NCBI GenBank assembly: GCA_021613375.1
Contig: CM038711.1
Location: 23,171,723 to 23,235,722, forward strand
Direction: 5' to 3'
Length of the DNA stretch: 64,000 nucleotides
From: Megaleporinus macrocephalus
Taxonomy: Eukaryota; Chordata; Actinopteri; Characiformes; Anostomidae
Part shown: piece after piece, positions 36,325 to 47,930 of the stretch
How the letters are laid out: the number at the start of each line of letters is the position of its first letter
Position numbering within the stretch: position 1 is the stretch's first letter
The notes under the pieces: generated by a model
Databases searched by the model: none
Seen by the model: only the letters and a program-made list of their open reading frames with translations
Told to the model about the DNA's origin: nothing
Translations under genes and position numbers: made by a program

Positions 36325-37149
36325 TCTGAAGACACATCCTTTACTAGGTTTTGACTGAGTTCTCTTTGAATGTTCTTTCAGCCCATTCGCAATCATCAGA
36401 TACAACCACATGGGGAAGGGGTCTGAAGCACAACCAGTGTTACAAAAAGTTCTTTGAGATGTTATGTGCAGCTACACATTTCCATCAGAGAGAAATCCTT
36501 AAAATTTAAAAAAAGCAGAGAAATATATATTATGCCTATTTCACAGTTGACTAAAATCGGTTTAATATAAATGTTAGCTTTTAAGTAAAACAAGAGAAAG
36601 TAGTAGAGCGTTAAAATTGAGATTCTACAGTGTTGACAAGTTGAGATTACAGACACCACTTTTCTATTGACATGCTGATGCTGGTACCAGTCTGGCATTT
36701 AATTTCATTTATTTTCTTGAATTCATTTTATTTTATTCTATTTTAATAAAAAAATCAGCTATTTTTACTAGAAGTTAGCACTAGAAATAGCACTTTATTT
36801 AAAACAAACTTAAAAGTAGGCCTTTTCTGCTAGTAACCAACATTACTTATCAAGTAGGAATGTGCTGTGTAGCAGTGTTTATCAATATCACAATGAATTA
36901 CATCACAAAAACCCCAGAAAAGCTAAACGATTTGATCTGTATTCTACAAGTATCCTGATGTTCCTCTTGTCACATTGCCCACCCCGGTGTGAAGCTAAAT
37001 GCATGCAGAGAATTTTAAACAAGGAATTTGAAGGCAGCAAATAATTTCAGTTCAAGTAGGATTGAGCCACTTTCTGTCATTCCTGTGAAGAACTGACAGA
37101 TGATATGGAGCTCCACTTTCCCTCTAATGCCTAACTCTAATGCTCCTTT

Positions 37150-37170
37150 TCTCTCTCTCTCTCTCTGTAG
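37150..37170 (+). promoter_or_regulatory. znf423: exon 2 splice acceptor with (CT)n polypyrimidine tract
   Basis: The polypyrimidine tract is a TTTT(CT)n microsatellite running straight into GTAG. Length changes in this repeat would alter the tract itself. Confidence 0.85.
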
Positions 37171-37230
37171 CGGTGGAAGAGGCAGAGTCGGCAGAATTTA
37201 CAGGTAGTTGGGACTCCTCTGCACCAGCAG
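37171..37230 (+). CDS. znf423: znf423 coding exon 2
   Basis: A 60-base exon between AG (37169-37170) and the donor GTACGT (37231). With the G carried from exon 1 it encodes A then VEEAESAEFTGSWDSSAPA (residues 14-33), leaving one G for exon 3, so it is a symmetric phase-1 exon that could be skipped without a frameshift. The VEE.E...F..WDSS pattern corresponds to the VEEGEASDF..AWDSS segment of mammalian ZNF423 and is absent from ZNF521, so it decides the orthology. The segment has no known domain and is an acidic, probably disordered linker between the NuRD motif and the first finger. Confidence 0.9.
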
Positions 37231-37742
37231 GTACGTACACACACACACAGTTGTGGCATGGCGCCTTCCAGCCAACGCTCACACACCACCTTCAATATGT
37301 CTCCTCAGTGACTTCACTGCTTCTCCATCGGACGCCCCTCCGCAGCCCAATCTCTAATATCAATTCCACATGGCCTGTAGCCCTGCACTCAGAGGGAGGG
37401 CGAGCAAGATAGAGGGCTAGAGCGAAAGAGAGAGAGAGAGAGAGGGAGGGAGATTTTCATAAGGCACAGGAGGACAGTGGCCAGGTGCACAATGGAGCGG
37501 AGGCTTCCTGTCTTAAGGGTTTTTGCGGGGAGTTTGAGAACGGACGTATATGTTCATGACTTATGGGTTCCTCTCCACTTGGCCTGCTTTGCAGGCAGTG
37601 AGCAATCTGTTTGGCAAAACATCAGCAGTCCTGATTTGAGTTGTGCCTCTGTCTGAAGCTCACACGTTACTTTTCTATCTTTATCCTTATTCACAAATGG
37701 AACGTGTTCACAGTGTGTTGCAACAAATTCTGCTGCAGTTTG

Positions 37743-37744
<2 letters not shown>

Positions 37745-37811
<67 letters not shown>
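37745..37811. repeat. (TA)n microsatellite
   Basis: A perfect AT run of about 66 bases, 500 bases after exon 2. Confidence 0.97.
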
Positions 37812-37812
<1 letters not shown>

Positions 37813-39617
37813 CCAGAGTGTTGCAGCTTATTTCTTTTTATGGCTCCCGGGAGTGCACGCCTTCTCTTACAGAGCAGTGTATTGTGTAGATCCAAACTTA
37901 TATAGGTGATATAAGTAAATATGTAAAATACATTTAAGATCATACTTATCTGATCCTTGTCTGATTCTTTGGATCTAAAAGATGCTTAAGTCTGTTTGCT
38001 ACTGGACCAGTGGGGTTCAACAGTGGTCCTGGTTGCATAAAACATTTTAAAAAGTAACATTTGTCCCTAGAAATTGAATGATTTGGCATAAAACTTAATT
38101 TTCCACATTAATCTTTTTTTTTTTTCAACAGGCTTGTCTGAGTGTGCATTGCTTTACTAAGCCCTAACTGTCTGCTATCCGGTCTTTTGGATTTTTGGGT
38201 GAAGATGCTCTATATCAACAAATTACACAGTTAAATTAAAAACTTTGCCCATAAGTCTTATTTCATTAGCTTAACTGCAAGAACTAGCACAGAAGTATTA
38301 GCCTCTGAGTTATGCATCTCTATGGGAACTATTGAACTATTGAACAGGAGAATGCTCGATTTTCCTAAATCTGTATAATTCAGAGAAATGTAGATGGTCA
38401 TGTAGATGGTGGACTGATGAGAAATGATGCATTTTAGAGACTTATTTTAAACAGCCAGCTAAAATACATATGTCTTCTGATGCAGGTGTGGAAGGAGTTC
38501 TGAAAATTCCTACTTAAGTAAATGTATTAGTAAAGAAAATTAGTAAGAGTAAATTAGAATGAAATTCACACAGCAGCTTTGAGTTTCTTTACTATGATAT
38601 GTTCCTCTGATAATCAGCCTAATTCTAATTTATTATTGTAATTATTATTATTATGACTGCATTTAAGAGTTAACATACTCAACAGGCTCTCACACAGTTA
38701 ACAAACACAAAGGCTGTAGAAGACCTTTCAGCTCTACTCTGATTTATTTGGCTAATATTACATTTAACCACACTTTCTTCTAAGTGGATTATGAGCTCAG
38801 ATGCTCGTGTACTTTTACTCTGTATTGATTATTAAAATGAAATTGGTAGAAGGACTTGATTCTAAACTAACTCATGTAAGAGTACTGTGATTGATTTTTA
38901 CTCTGAAAAGAAAACTGCTGTTCAGATACAATAACGAGAATGTTCCACCTCTGCTTGTTTCCAAATGTATTGTTGATGATGATAAAGCAGCGGTAGGTCT
39001 TGAACAAATCTGATTTCTTTGGGACTGGATTTAAAAAACAATCTTTTAGTCCAAACCCTTTTCCCCCAAACTACTGCAAAACAATGGATCAGGTAGCTTG
39101 TAGAACTGTTTGGAACTCTGAGCCTACTGCAGCCAATTCTGGCTCAGTACATTTCTCTACAGTGAATCATTTCAGCTCAGCCTACCCTCAATCACTTTGT
39201 TTACATCATAATGGCTGAATAATGCAGGCATATCGGTGGTTTTTCCCTTTCTAAAACAGAAAAACTTGCCGTAAAACACTTAAAGTTAAAACGTTTAAGG
39301 TAATTTCTAAAGTGATAAAGGTAAAGTTACAAGTTTAAGGATTGAAAACTACTGAACTAGACTGACTCTTCATACCGCCCATCACTTTCTGACTGCTGAA
39401 CTCTAGTGGTGAATGAGGTCTCCACTGCATCACGAGTACAAGGTTAGCTTCATGCAGCGTTGATGCTTTTATGCCGTATCCAACTGATCCTCAAGCAGAC
39501 CCTCGCTTCAAAGTTAAACTCTCAAAGTTTGGAAAAACCACCCAGACCAAAGTGGGACGGGGTGTTTTTAAACGAAAGAGTATGTGAGTGTGTTTCTGAG
39601 ATGGAGTGATGGTGTGT

Positions 39618-39641
39618 GTGAGAGAGAGAGAGAGAGAGAGA
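39618..39641. repeat. (GA)n microsatellite
   Basis: About 11 GA units. Confidence 0.88.
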
Positions 39642-40377
39642 GCGGGTTGGTGAGCTCAGCAGGGAGAGGGGAGTAGGAAAGAGAGGCCCGTGGGGGTGGG
39701 AGGATGACGTGGGGCCTCTCCTAAGCGGCCCTGAGGGAGTGCTGGGGGGGGGTGCTGACTGTGGTCCTGGGTGGCTGCAAAGTGCTGCGTGTGTGAGATC
39801 CAGCAGGAAGGAGAGTCCCTAGGCTCTCACTAAACCCCCTCCCCTCCTTTATACTCTTCCTCTCTGCCTCCTCTTCCTCCTCCTCCCTCTTGTTTTTGTC
39901 CCCATTGCTCGTAAACTCAGTGTTTTCAATGCTTTTATTGTTGTGTTTTTTTAGCGTTCTTGTTTTTATCCCCTCATTTAAAACAGAGCTCTGTGCCCAG
40001 TGACTGTGCTTATTGGGACAGAGCCTGTGTCATTGTTGTGGCCAGCACAGCTAGTTTAATCTGTCTAGCATTTTAAAGTGGAAAAAACTCGATTTATCAT
40101 AGAGACTCAATATAAAACCAGACTCAGTGTCTCATTAGGGTAAGTGAAGCTTGTCCAACTGTGCAACAGTTGCTATGAAGGAGCTCATTTGTGGGCGGAG
40201 CACGGATAGGCCACTTCCTATTGTATGTTAATGTACGTGGAGAGTAAACATTATTCAGATTCTCGTTTCCCTGCATGTCGTACACTCCTCCAAGCACATT
40301 TACGTCCACCGTCTCCTCGAGTCCCACGTCATCCCCTTCCACGCTGTCCTCTGTCTTTGTTTCTTTCTTTTTTGTCT

Positions 40378-40384
<7 letters not shown>

Positions 40385-40410
<26 letters not shown>
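40385..40410. repeat. (CT)n microsatellite
   Basis: About 13 CT units inside a pyrimidine-rich stretch (40300-40450). Confidence 0.9.
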
Positions 40411-40414
<4 letters not shown>

Positions 40415-40828
40415 CTCCTTCCCTTCCCCCGCTCGTGTTCCCGCTCTCCTGTGTTTGTTTGTGCTGCTGTGCCGGGGCTCTGGGGGGCTGCTCGCCATTT
40501 CTTATTTAAAAAGATAAAAAAACCTTCCTTCCCTTTATTCCCTGGGAGATGATGTCGACAAGGACACTGGCAGGCTTTTCCTGGTATTAAATTCAGTTCT
40601 CTCCCCCCTGCTCTCTGGAAAATGTGTGTTGAGTTTGGAAAGAACAGTGAAAGGGTGACTAGCGTAAGAGGTGGTTTGGGGGGGGTGTCCGGCTGTCTTT
40701 CCTTCTACTCCCCCCCGCCACTGCCTCCTGCCTGCATGCCCCAGAGGACCTGAGTGAGGCCCCTTTGGCCCGTCCCGCTGGTGGAGAGAAACCGGAGGTG
40801 CACCCCCCCCACACACACACTTACACTA

Positions 40829-40833
<5 letters not shown>

Positions 40834-40877
<44 letters not shown>

Positions 40878-40886
40878 GTCTCTCTC
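40834..40886. repeat. (CT)n microsatellite
   Basis: CT run with two GTCT interruptions. Confidence 0.93.
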
Positions 40887-40983
40887 GCCATGCTCCCTGA
40901 GACAGAAAAACAACCGTCCCTCCCAGGCCCAGAGGGGAAGAGAAGGGAAGGAGAAAAAGCAGAAAACGAGCCAGGTCTGACAC

Positions 40984-41031
40984 AAGAGACAGAGACTGAG
41001 AGAGAGAGAATGAAAGAAAGAGAGAGAGAAT

Positions 41032-41063
<32 letters not shown>
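40984..41063. repeat. (GA)n array with GAATGAAA interruptions
   Basis: GA runs separated by two ATGAAAGA-type interruptions. It lies 100 bases from a CT run, so the two tracts are complementary and could pair as a long imperfect inverted repeat. Confidence 0.92.
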
Positions 41064-41065
<2 letters not shown>

Positions 41066-41173
41066 TAGCCTGATATTTGCTATAATGACAGAAAAGCAGG
41101 GGTTAATAGTGCCATCAGAGCTGTGCTGAATGTTATGTTTTTCCTGGTTCTTGACAAAGTGTTAATGCCTCTT

Positions 41174-41176
<3 letters not shown>

Positions 41177-41236
<60 letters not shown>
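41177..41236. repeat. (CA)n microsatellite
   Basis: A perfect CA run of about 60 bases. Confidence 0.97.
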
Positions 41237-41238
<2 letters not shown>

Positions 41239-41345
41239 CATGTGTCCTGGAAACAATAGCTTGAGAGACTTTACTTTTCTTTGTCAACAAACAAACCTTT
41301 GAACAAATGATTCACAAATCTTTGTTGACATGCTATACAGTAGAA

Positions 41346-41346
<1 letters not shown>

Positions 41347-41389
<43 letters not shown>
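41347..41389. repeat. (CA)n microsatellite
   Basis: A perfect CA run of about 43 bases, the second of a pair. Confidence 0.96.
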
Positions 41390-41392
<3 letters not shown>

Positions 41393-42694
41393 CCTGTCCG
41401 TGTGTGTCCCTGACTATGATTCATGGTGGAAAAAGGCAGCTCATATCCCCATGTGGAAGCCAGTAGGGGCTGTAATGGATCCGAATTGAATTATTTTATT
41501 CACTTCCTCCCTCTGTGATTGGCTGGCTTGGCAGGACGTCTGACGCACCAATCAGAGCCTTGGGTTTTGCCAGCCTCTCTTTCATAGGGTGAGTCAGGGT
41601 GACCTCACCCTCGTTGTGGCTTTTGGATCACCTGTGAATATTGCCCATATAGAATGGGAGCTATGGTGCTGGAGTTTTATTTGGCAGTGGGGACCCGAGC
41701 CGGGCCTATTTATGACCTCCTTAATGGCTCGTACTGTCAAGCCTTGCACACGTTGGACTGTTGCTGCTTAAGTGCAGGGATGTGGGAAATATGTGAAGTG
41801 AGCGATAATATGGGCCCTTATTGATATCCCAATAACAGGTTACCATTCCCGCCAGTAAAGCAATGATTATTGACTTATAGCTTACATTAGCTTGTGTTTT
41901 TCTTTTACCATCACCACCTGCATACATACGCAGCAATCATGGCCATATGCAGGGAGTTTGAAATACTGAGGTCCACAGACTGAGCTTGCTAGGGGGCGTT
42001 AGGGGAAGTTTCTCATGTGCCGTGTAACGTCTGTAAGGTAGGGGAACACTGTGAGCCTTGATGTTGGAAAGGTAGCTAACATGCTAAGCTTAGATATAAT
42101 TTTATTCCTACAATTGGTGAGCAGGATGGTATAAACTGAGCAGCCCTCTTCTGTAAAATTCTGTAGTAACATCGAGACCGTTCACTCGAGCCATGATGCT
42201 GGTGTGATGCTGGTGATCAGACAAGAAAGTTGGTTGTCTTTGCAGTGTTCAATATGTTTACAGCACCAAAGTAGAGTTTAATTTAGGCATTACTTCACAC
42301 TTTAAATACACCTCAGACAAAACACAGAGATCTCTTGGTGACGTTGATGGGTATAGCTATGATAGCTATGATAGCGATACAGTGATGATAACAGTACAGT
42401 ACTGAAATAATACTGATATGACCTGAAATACATTATCGTGGGTTCAGTAAAGAACAACAGTATGTGAAAAGTTACATATTTGAACCTTTTCTTAAATCTT
42501 AGAGGGTACTTTAAAGATGACAGAGACTTAAAAACTAAAATATAACAGAAAGAGACTTTTATTTTCACAACACACAGAAAGAGAAAAAAGAACGAGTGGA
42601 AGAGAAATGATGACCCTCCGCTTTTCTGCACTAGGGCCTGCTCCCAGTGATACAGTGGACAGTTTAGAAAAGAGGACACAGGCAAGAACTACAT

Positions 42695-42750
42695 CTCTCT
42701 CTCTCCCTCTTCCTCTCTCTCTCTCTCATTTGTCTCCCTTTTTTCTCTCC
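42695..42750. repeat. (CT)n-rich tract
   Basis: Interrupted CT repeat. Confidence 0.85.
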
Positions 42751-43019
42751 ATCTCCTTGTATGAACCTCTGGAGGTCCATAATATATTTTTAATTTCCCC
42801 AAGGCAGCGACAGGAAAACAGTCTAATGTGTGAAGGGGAGGTGTGTATCTGTATGTTCGTTTCAGACTGTGTGTGCGTGCCAGAGTGTGGAAATGTGTGT
42901 CTTCTGTGTAGGGAGGATGCGATTAACTCGAATAACAGAAATAATTGATTGAATAGTTTTTTCCCTCTCACATGTTACATATTGTAGCTATCCAAAGAAA
43001 AACATGTGTTTTTTTTTTT

Positions 43020-43170
43020 TCCGTCAACACATTTACATTACACGTGTACATTCAATGATGACTGGACCAATAGAAATGCTTCAAAATATCAAAATATCAT
43101 ATATTGAAAGTAATCATTTTGAAAGTTTCTCATTTTGGAGATGCATGTTTCTCTTTGGACAGCGACGATG
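43020..43170 (+). repeat. dispersed repeat family A, copy 2
   Basis: The copy begins near ACATTTACATTACACGTGTACA and carries ATGACTGGACCAATAGAAATG, here as GACTGGACCAATAGAAATG, then CTTCAAAAT, CATTTTGGAGATGCATG and TTTCTCTTTGGACAGCGA. The same words in the same order occur, inverted, at 46929-47180. The middle part of the consensus is missing here. Confidence 0.5.
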
Positions 43171-43402
43171 TGTTACATTATATACACAGATCAGTCACAC
43201 CGTAGTCCAGCAGTTTCTCTGTGAGCCCCTGGTACCCTCTTCAGCAGTGGTTCAACAGAGCAGGTATAGTGCGGGTGCTGGATCATTCTCAGAAGTGCAG
43301 TAACGTTAACAAAGTGTTGGCATGTAGGTGTGTATGCTGGTACGAGTGAATCAGACCTGTGGGTCACCGAAGAACTAGAATATGACAGCTGTGTTGCAAC
43401 AG

Positions 43403-43495
<93 letters not shown>
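43403..43495. repeat. (GT)n(TA)n compound microsatellite
   Basis: About 24 bases of GT pass directly into about 70 bases of TA. Confidence 0.97.
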
Positions 43496-43496
<1 letters not shown>

Positions 43497-43682
43497 CTGT
43501 AATGAACATTAAGTTCTAGGAAGCCTACTATAAGGACAGATTTCAAAATGGTGTAGTTGAATTGCCATAAAGAAAACACTACTTACTACATTATGGTTAC
43601 TTTAGTATTACATTAGTATTGTGCTGTGTATCATTGCTGTTGGGACAAAACCTTCATTTTTAATGTGCCAGGACTTATTCCT

Positions 43683-44456
43683 TGAGGAATAGACCAGTAG
43701 ACCTCTTTCATGAGGAGTAGACCAGTAGACCACTTTCATGAGGAGTAGACCAGTAGACCTCTTTCATGAGGAGTAGACCAGTAGACCTCTTTCATGAGGA
43801 GTAGACCAGTAGACCTCTTTCATGAGGAGTAGACCAGTAGACCACTTTCATGAGGAGTAGACCAGTAGACCTCTTTCATGAGGAATAGACCAGTAGACCT
43901 CTTTCATGAGGAGTAGACCAGTAGACCACTTTCATGAGGAGTAGACCAGTAGACCTCTTTCATGAGGAGTCGACCAGTAGACCTCTTTCATGAGGAGTAG
44001 ACCAGTAGACCACTTTCATGAGGAGTAGACCAGTAGACCTCTTTCATGAGGAATAGACCAGTAGACCTCTTTCATGAGGAGTAGACCAGTAGACCTCTTT
44101 CATGAGGAGTAGACTAGTAGACCTCTTTCATGAGGAGTAGACCAGTAGACCTCTTTCATGAGGAGCAGACCAGTAGACCTCTTTCATGAGGAATAGACCA
44201 GTAGACCTCTTTCATGAGGTGTAGACCAGTAGACCTCTTTTATGAGAAGTAGACCAGTAGACCTCTTTCATGAGGAGTAGACCAGTAGACCTCTTTCATG
44301 AGAAGTAGACCAGTAGACCTCTTTCATGAGAAGTAGACCAGTAGACCTCTTTCATGAGGAGTAGACCTCCTTCATGAGGAGTAGACTAGTAGACCACTTT
44401 CATGAGGAGTAGACCAGTTGACCACTTTCATGAGGAGTAGACCTCTTTCATGAGTA
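43683..44456. repeat. 28-base minisatellite, about 27 copies
   Basis: The unit is a head GAGGAGTAGACCAGTAGA plus a 10-base tail CC(T/A)CTTTCAT. Variation is mainly T/A in the tail and GAGGAA or GAGAAG in the head. Near the right end several units are shortened and lose the CCAGTAGA part before the next array begins. Confidence 0.97.
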
Positions 44457-45490
44457 GACCAGTAGAAATGTTTAGAGGTGGAGACCAGTAGAAATGTTTA
44501 GAGGAGTAGACCAGTAGAAATGTTTAGAGGTGGAGACCAGTAGAAATGTTTAGAGGAGTAGACCAGTAGAAATGTTTAGAGGGGTAGACCAGTAGAAATG
44601 TTTAGAGGTGGAGACCAGTAGAAATGTTTAGAGGGGTAGACCAGTAGAAATGTTTAGAGGGGTAGACCAGTAGAAATGTTTAGAGGTGGAGACCAGTAGA
44701 AATGTTTAGAGGTGGAGACCAGTAGAAATGTTTAGAGGGGTAGACCAGTAGAAATGTTTAGAGGTGGAGACCAGTAGAAATGTTTAGAGGTGGAGACCAG
44801 TAGAAATGTTTAGAGGTGGAGACCAGTAGAAATGTTTAGAGGTGGAGACCAGTAGAAATGTTTAGAGGTGGAGACCAGTAGAAATGTTTAGAGGGGTAGA
44901 CCAGTAGAAATGTTTAGAGGTGGAGACCAGTAGAAATGTTTAGAGGGGTAGACCAGTAGAAATGTTTAGAGGTGGAGACCAGTAGAAATGTTTAGAGGTG
45001 GAGACCAGTAGAAATGTTTAGAGGGGTAGACCAGTAGAAATGTTTAGAGGTGGAGACCAGTAGAAATGTTTAGAGGGGTAGACCAGTAGAAATGTTTAGA
45101 GGGGTAGACCAGTAGAAATGTTTAGAGGGGTAGACCAGTAGAAATGTTTAGAAGTGGAGACCAGTAGAAATGTTTAGAGGGGTAGACCAGTAGAAATGTT
45201 TAGAGGGGTAGACCAGTAGAAATGTTTAGAGGAGTAGACCAGTAGAAATGTTTAGAGGAGTAGACCAGTAGAAATGTTTAGAGGAGTAGACCAGTAGAAA
45301 TGTTTAGAGGGGTAGACCAGTAGAAATGTTTAGAGGAGTAGACCAGTAGAAATGTTTAGAGGAGTAGACCAGTAGAAATGTTTAGAGGGGTAGACCAGTA
45401 GAAATGTTTAGAGGAGTAGACCAGTAGAAATGTTTAGAGGGGTAGACCAGTAGAAATGTTTAGAGGGGTAGACCAGTAGAAATGTTTAGA
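44457..45490. repeat. 26-base minisatellite, about 39 copies
   Basis: The unit shares the head of the preceding array but has a different 8-base tail, AATGTTTA. The head has three forms: GAGGTGGAGACC, GAGGGGTAGACC and GAGGAGTAGACC. The GTGG form dominates the left two thirds. The GAGT and GGGT forms dominate the right third, with the GAGT form also appearing twice near the left end. The array ends with AGAGCTGGAGG before unique sequence. Confidence 0.97.
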
Positions 45491-45792
45491 GCTGGAGGTG
45501 TTTTTTGTTATTTTTGTTCGTGTATAGGTTCTTAGGAAGGAAGACTGATTGGCAGGATTATTGGGAGCTTATTCAGTGACTAATAGAGTGGATAGTGACA
45601 GCTGTAGTTGTGTACTCACAAAGGTCTGGCCTGAAACAGGTGATGGCATCGGTGAGCAGCTGTCAGGGTTGTGTGCTTGTTGTGGATGTGAGTGTGTGTG
45701 ATTTCTAATTCCCTTCCTTCCATGACGCTCTCTTTCATCATCCCCCTCTCTCCCTCGCTCCCTCTCTCCGGGTGTGCAGGCATTGGGTGCTG

Positions 45793-45795
<3 letters not shown>

Positions 45796-45827
<32 letters not shown>
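45796..45827. repeat. (CT)n microsatellite
   Basis: CT run with one CC interruption. Confidence 0.9.
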
Positions 45828-46928
45828 GGGGGTGTTGGACTGGTACAGTACGACTGGCGGGCTGGGGGTTGGAAGAGGGGTCCCTGGAGGGCCGCGTTGT
45901 ATTGTGGAAACATAGCAAGCGAAGGCCAGTAGAGCCGGAGTGAGGCCTGCTTTAAATAGGTCCCTGTGTTTACTGTGTTAGGGCCTGCTCTCCCCAGAGA
46001 GAGCGCATACACACGCGCTCACACACTCTGCCTGCACCTGCTCAAGCACTGGGCCATCAGGGGCCCCGTCCCATCTCTCCCCGGCACATACCCGATGCAA
46101 ATATATCTACGCAGGGCTCTGTCCCGCGCGGAGCTTCAAGTGATAATCAGGACTTTTTTCTTTCGAGGGAAATTACGCAAAAATGAAGTGATATTGGCCT
46201 ACTTAATTTAGCCTGTGTGACTGAAACCATACTAATCAGATGCAGATACTGTGTGTCCTCAAGGACTGCAGGGAAGCTGTGTCAAAGCCACCATATCAGG
46301 TAAATTGATTAAATTAACCCACAATATATAGTACATACCGAGTGTCTGTGAGAAAACCACCATATAAGGTTTGTTTTTGGTAAATTACACCAACACAGAG
46401 TGATATTGCCCCACTTAGCCCTCAGTGGGTCTGTGTGGATTCTTCTGGAAAGATACTAACTGTAGAATTGGTTCGGGTGTACGGCTTATTCTGAGGAGAT
46501 TCCACTTCAGTGCCACTAGGGAACTCAGTAGGAGTCAAACCCTGTTTTTATATATATATTTATATAAACACCCTATACAAAGTTTTTAAGGGGTGGTGGT
46601 TAGAGTGAAATGACACCATATTCCTATATATCTGGTTGACCACCCAACACTCAACTGGAGCAGAACAGCTCTCTAACACTCGTCCCCCCAATTGCTCCAC
46701 GCCATCCACACCATCACAGCCCCAACACTACTGGTAAATAGCCATCATTCTGAAATTCCATGCCACATGTTTGCCCCCCAGGTAACATTCATCTAGAGCC
46801 GCCACTGAATACCATAGAAATTTACCCAAAGCTAAGTTTTCGCACAAACAGTTTTTAATGAAATGAAAAATACAGGGTATTTCTTACATGTTATTTAAGC
46901 TTTTGTAGGTAGCTCTACATTCAGCAGT

Positions 46929-47180
46929 GGAGATACTTGCTTTTCTTTGGACAGCGATGATATAAAGTGTATATATTATATGTATTATCACTCTCCAAAG
47001 AAAAACAAATATCTCCAAAATGGCAACCTTACAAGAGAGGACAAAAGCTGCCTTTACTTACAATGTAAGTCAATGAAAACCAGAACTTTTTTTAAGCTAT
47101 TTTGGAGCGTTTTCATTGGTCCATTCATCATAAATTTTGTACACAATGTAAACGGCAGCTTCTGCATTGAAATGGACAAA
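46929..47180 (-). repeat. dispersed repeat family A, copy 3, with fold-back end
   Basis: On the minus strand this copy reads through TGAATGGACCAATGAAAACG, GCTCCAAAATAGC, GTTGCCATTTTGGAGAT and TTTGTTTTTCTTTGGAGAG, matching the copies at 21030 and 43020. At its left end a hairpin is visible. GGAGATACTTGCTTTTCTTT at 46929 is mirrored on the other strand by GGAGATATTTGTTTTTCTTT (46986-47016), with a 24-base loop, so the end was probably duplicated in inverted orientation. Confidence 0.55.
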
Positions 47181-47887
47181 AACGGCGATACATGTTCTTT
47201 TTTTTATACAGAGTCAATATATATATTTGATATTATTCATGAGTTTGTAATGTTTGAGTTTAAGAATTTTCATACGACCAGTTGGAGTGTACCAGTCATT
47301 TAATGCACTTTATTTGAGCATCAGAGTTCACAATCAACATCAGTTCACAACCACAGCAGCATGTTTATTAGTACAGTGTGCAGCAACATTACAGTCAGTA
47401 TTTCTATTCATGAGAATTTCAAATCATGATCCCAATCAGCCAAGTGTATCGTTTCAGCCCTACTAATCAGATCAGCAGTAGAAGTAAATGCAATGTGTCT
47501 GTTAAAGCTACATGAATTCTTTTCAGAGTAAATACTAAAATAGCTTTTTTAAAAGTCAGAGAGCGACTGCAGTTCATTTCAGTGTGCATAGATGTAGCAG
47601 CAGCAAATGTAAGGAACAAAACAGTGAGGTGGATGCTCCATTTTTTTTGTCCAGCCCTATTAGCAGGCAAGAGAGAGCCTTTACTGGTTTTCAGGGGTGT
47701 GATGTGTAATGGATTCAGACAGGTAGGCTCTGTTTAAGTGATGAGATCAGACATCCCTAATCGAGCACAGAGCGGTGCTGCCATCTGACTCATGTCCTCG
47801 AGGAAGAGAAGAATTCTTCAGGTCTGTAGCGCTCTAACACATGCTTAGCCCAGCTGATCCATTTTACACTTGGCTGTTGTATCTGTG

Positions 47888-47930
47888 TGTGTGTGTGTGA
47901 GAGCGAGAGAGAGAGTGAGAGAGAGAGACA
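47888..47930. repeat. (GT)n(GA)n short repeat
   Basis: A short GT run followed by GA runs. Confidence 0.8.

Noticed and set aside
43683..45490. Tandem-repeat protein-coding exon
   Set aside because: Unit lengths of 28 and 26 bases are not multiples of three and every frame hits stops.
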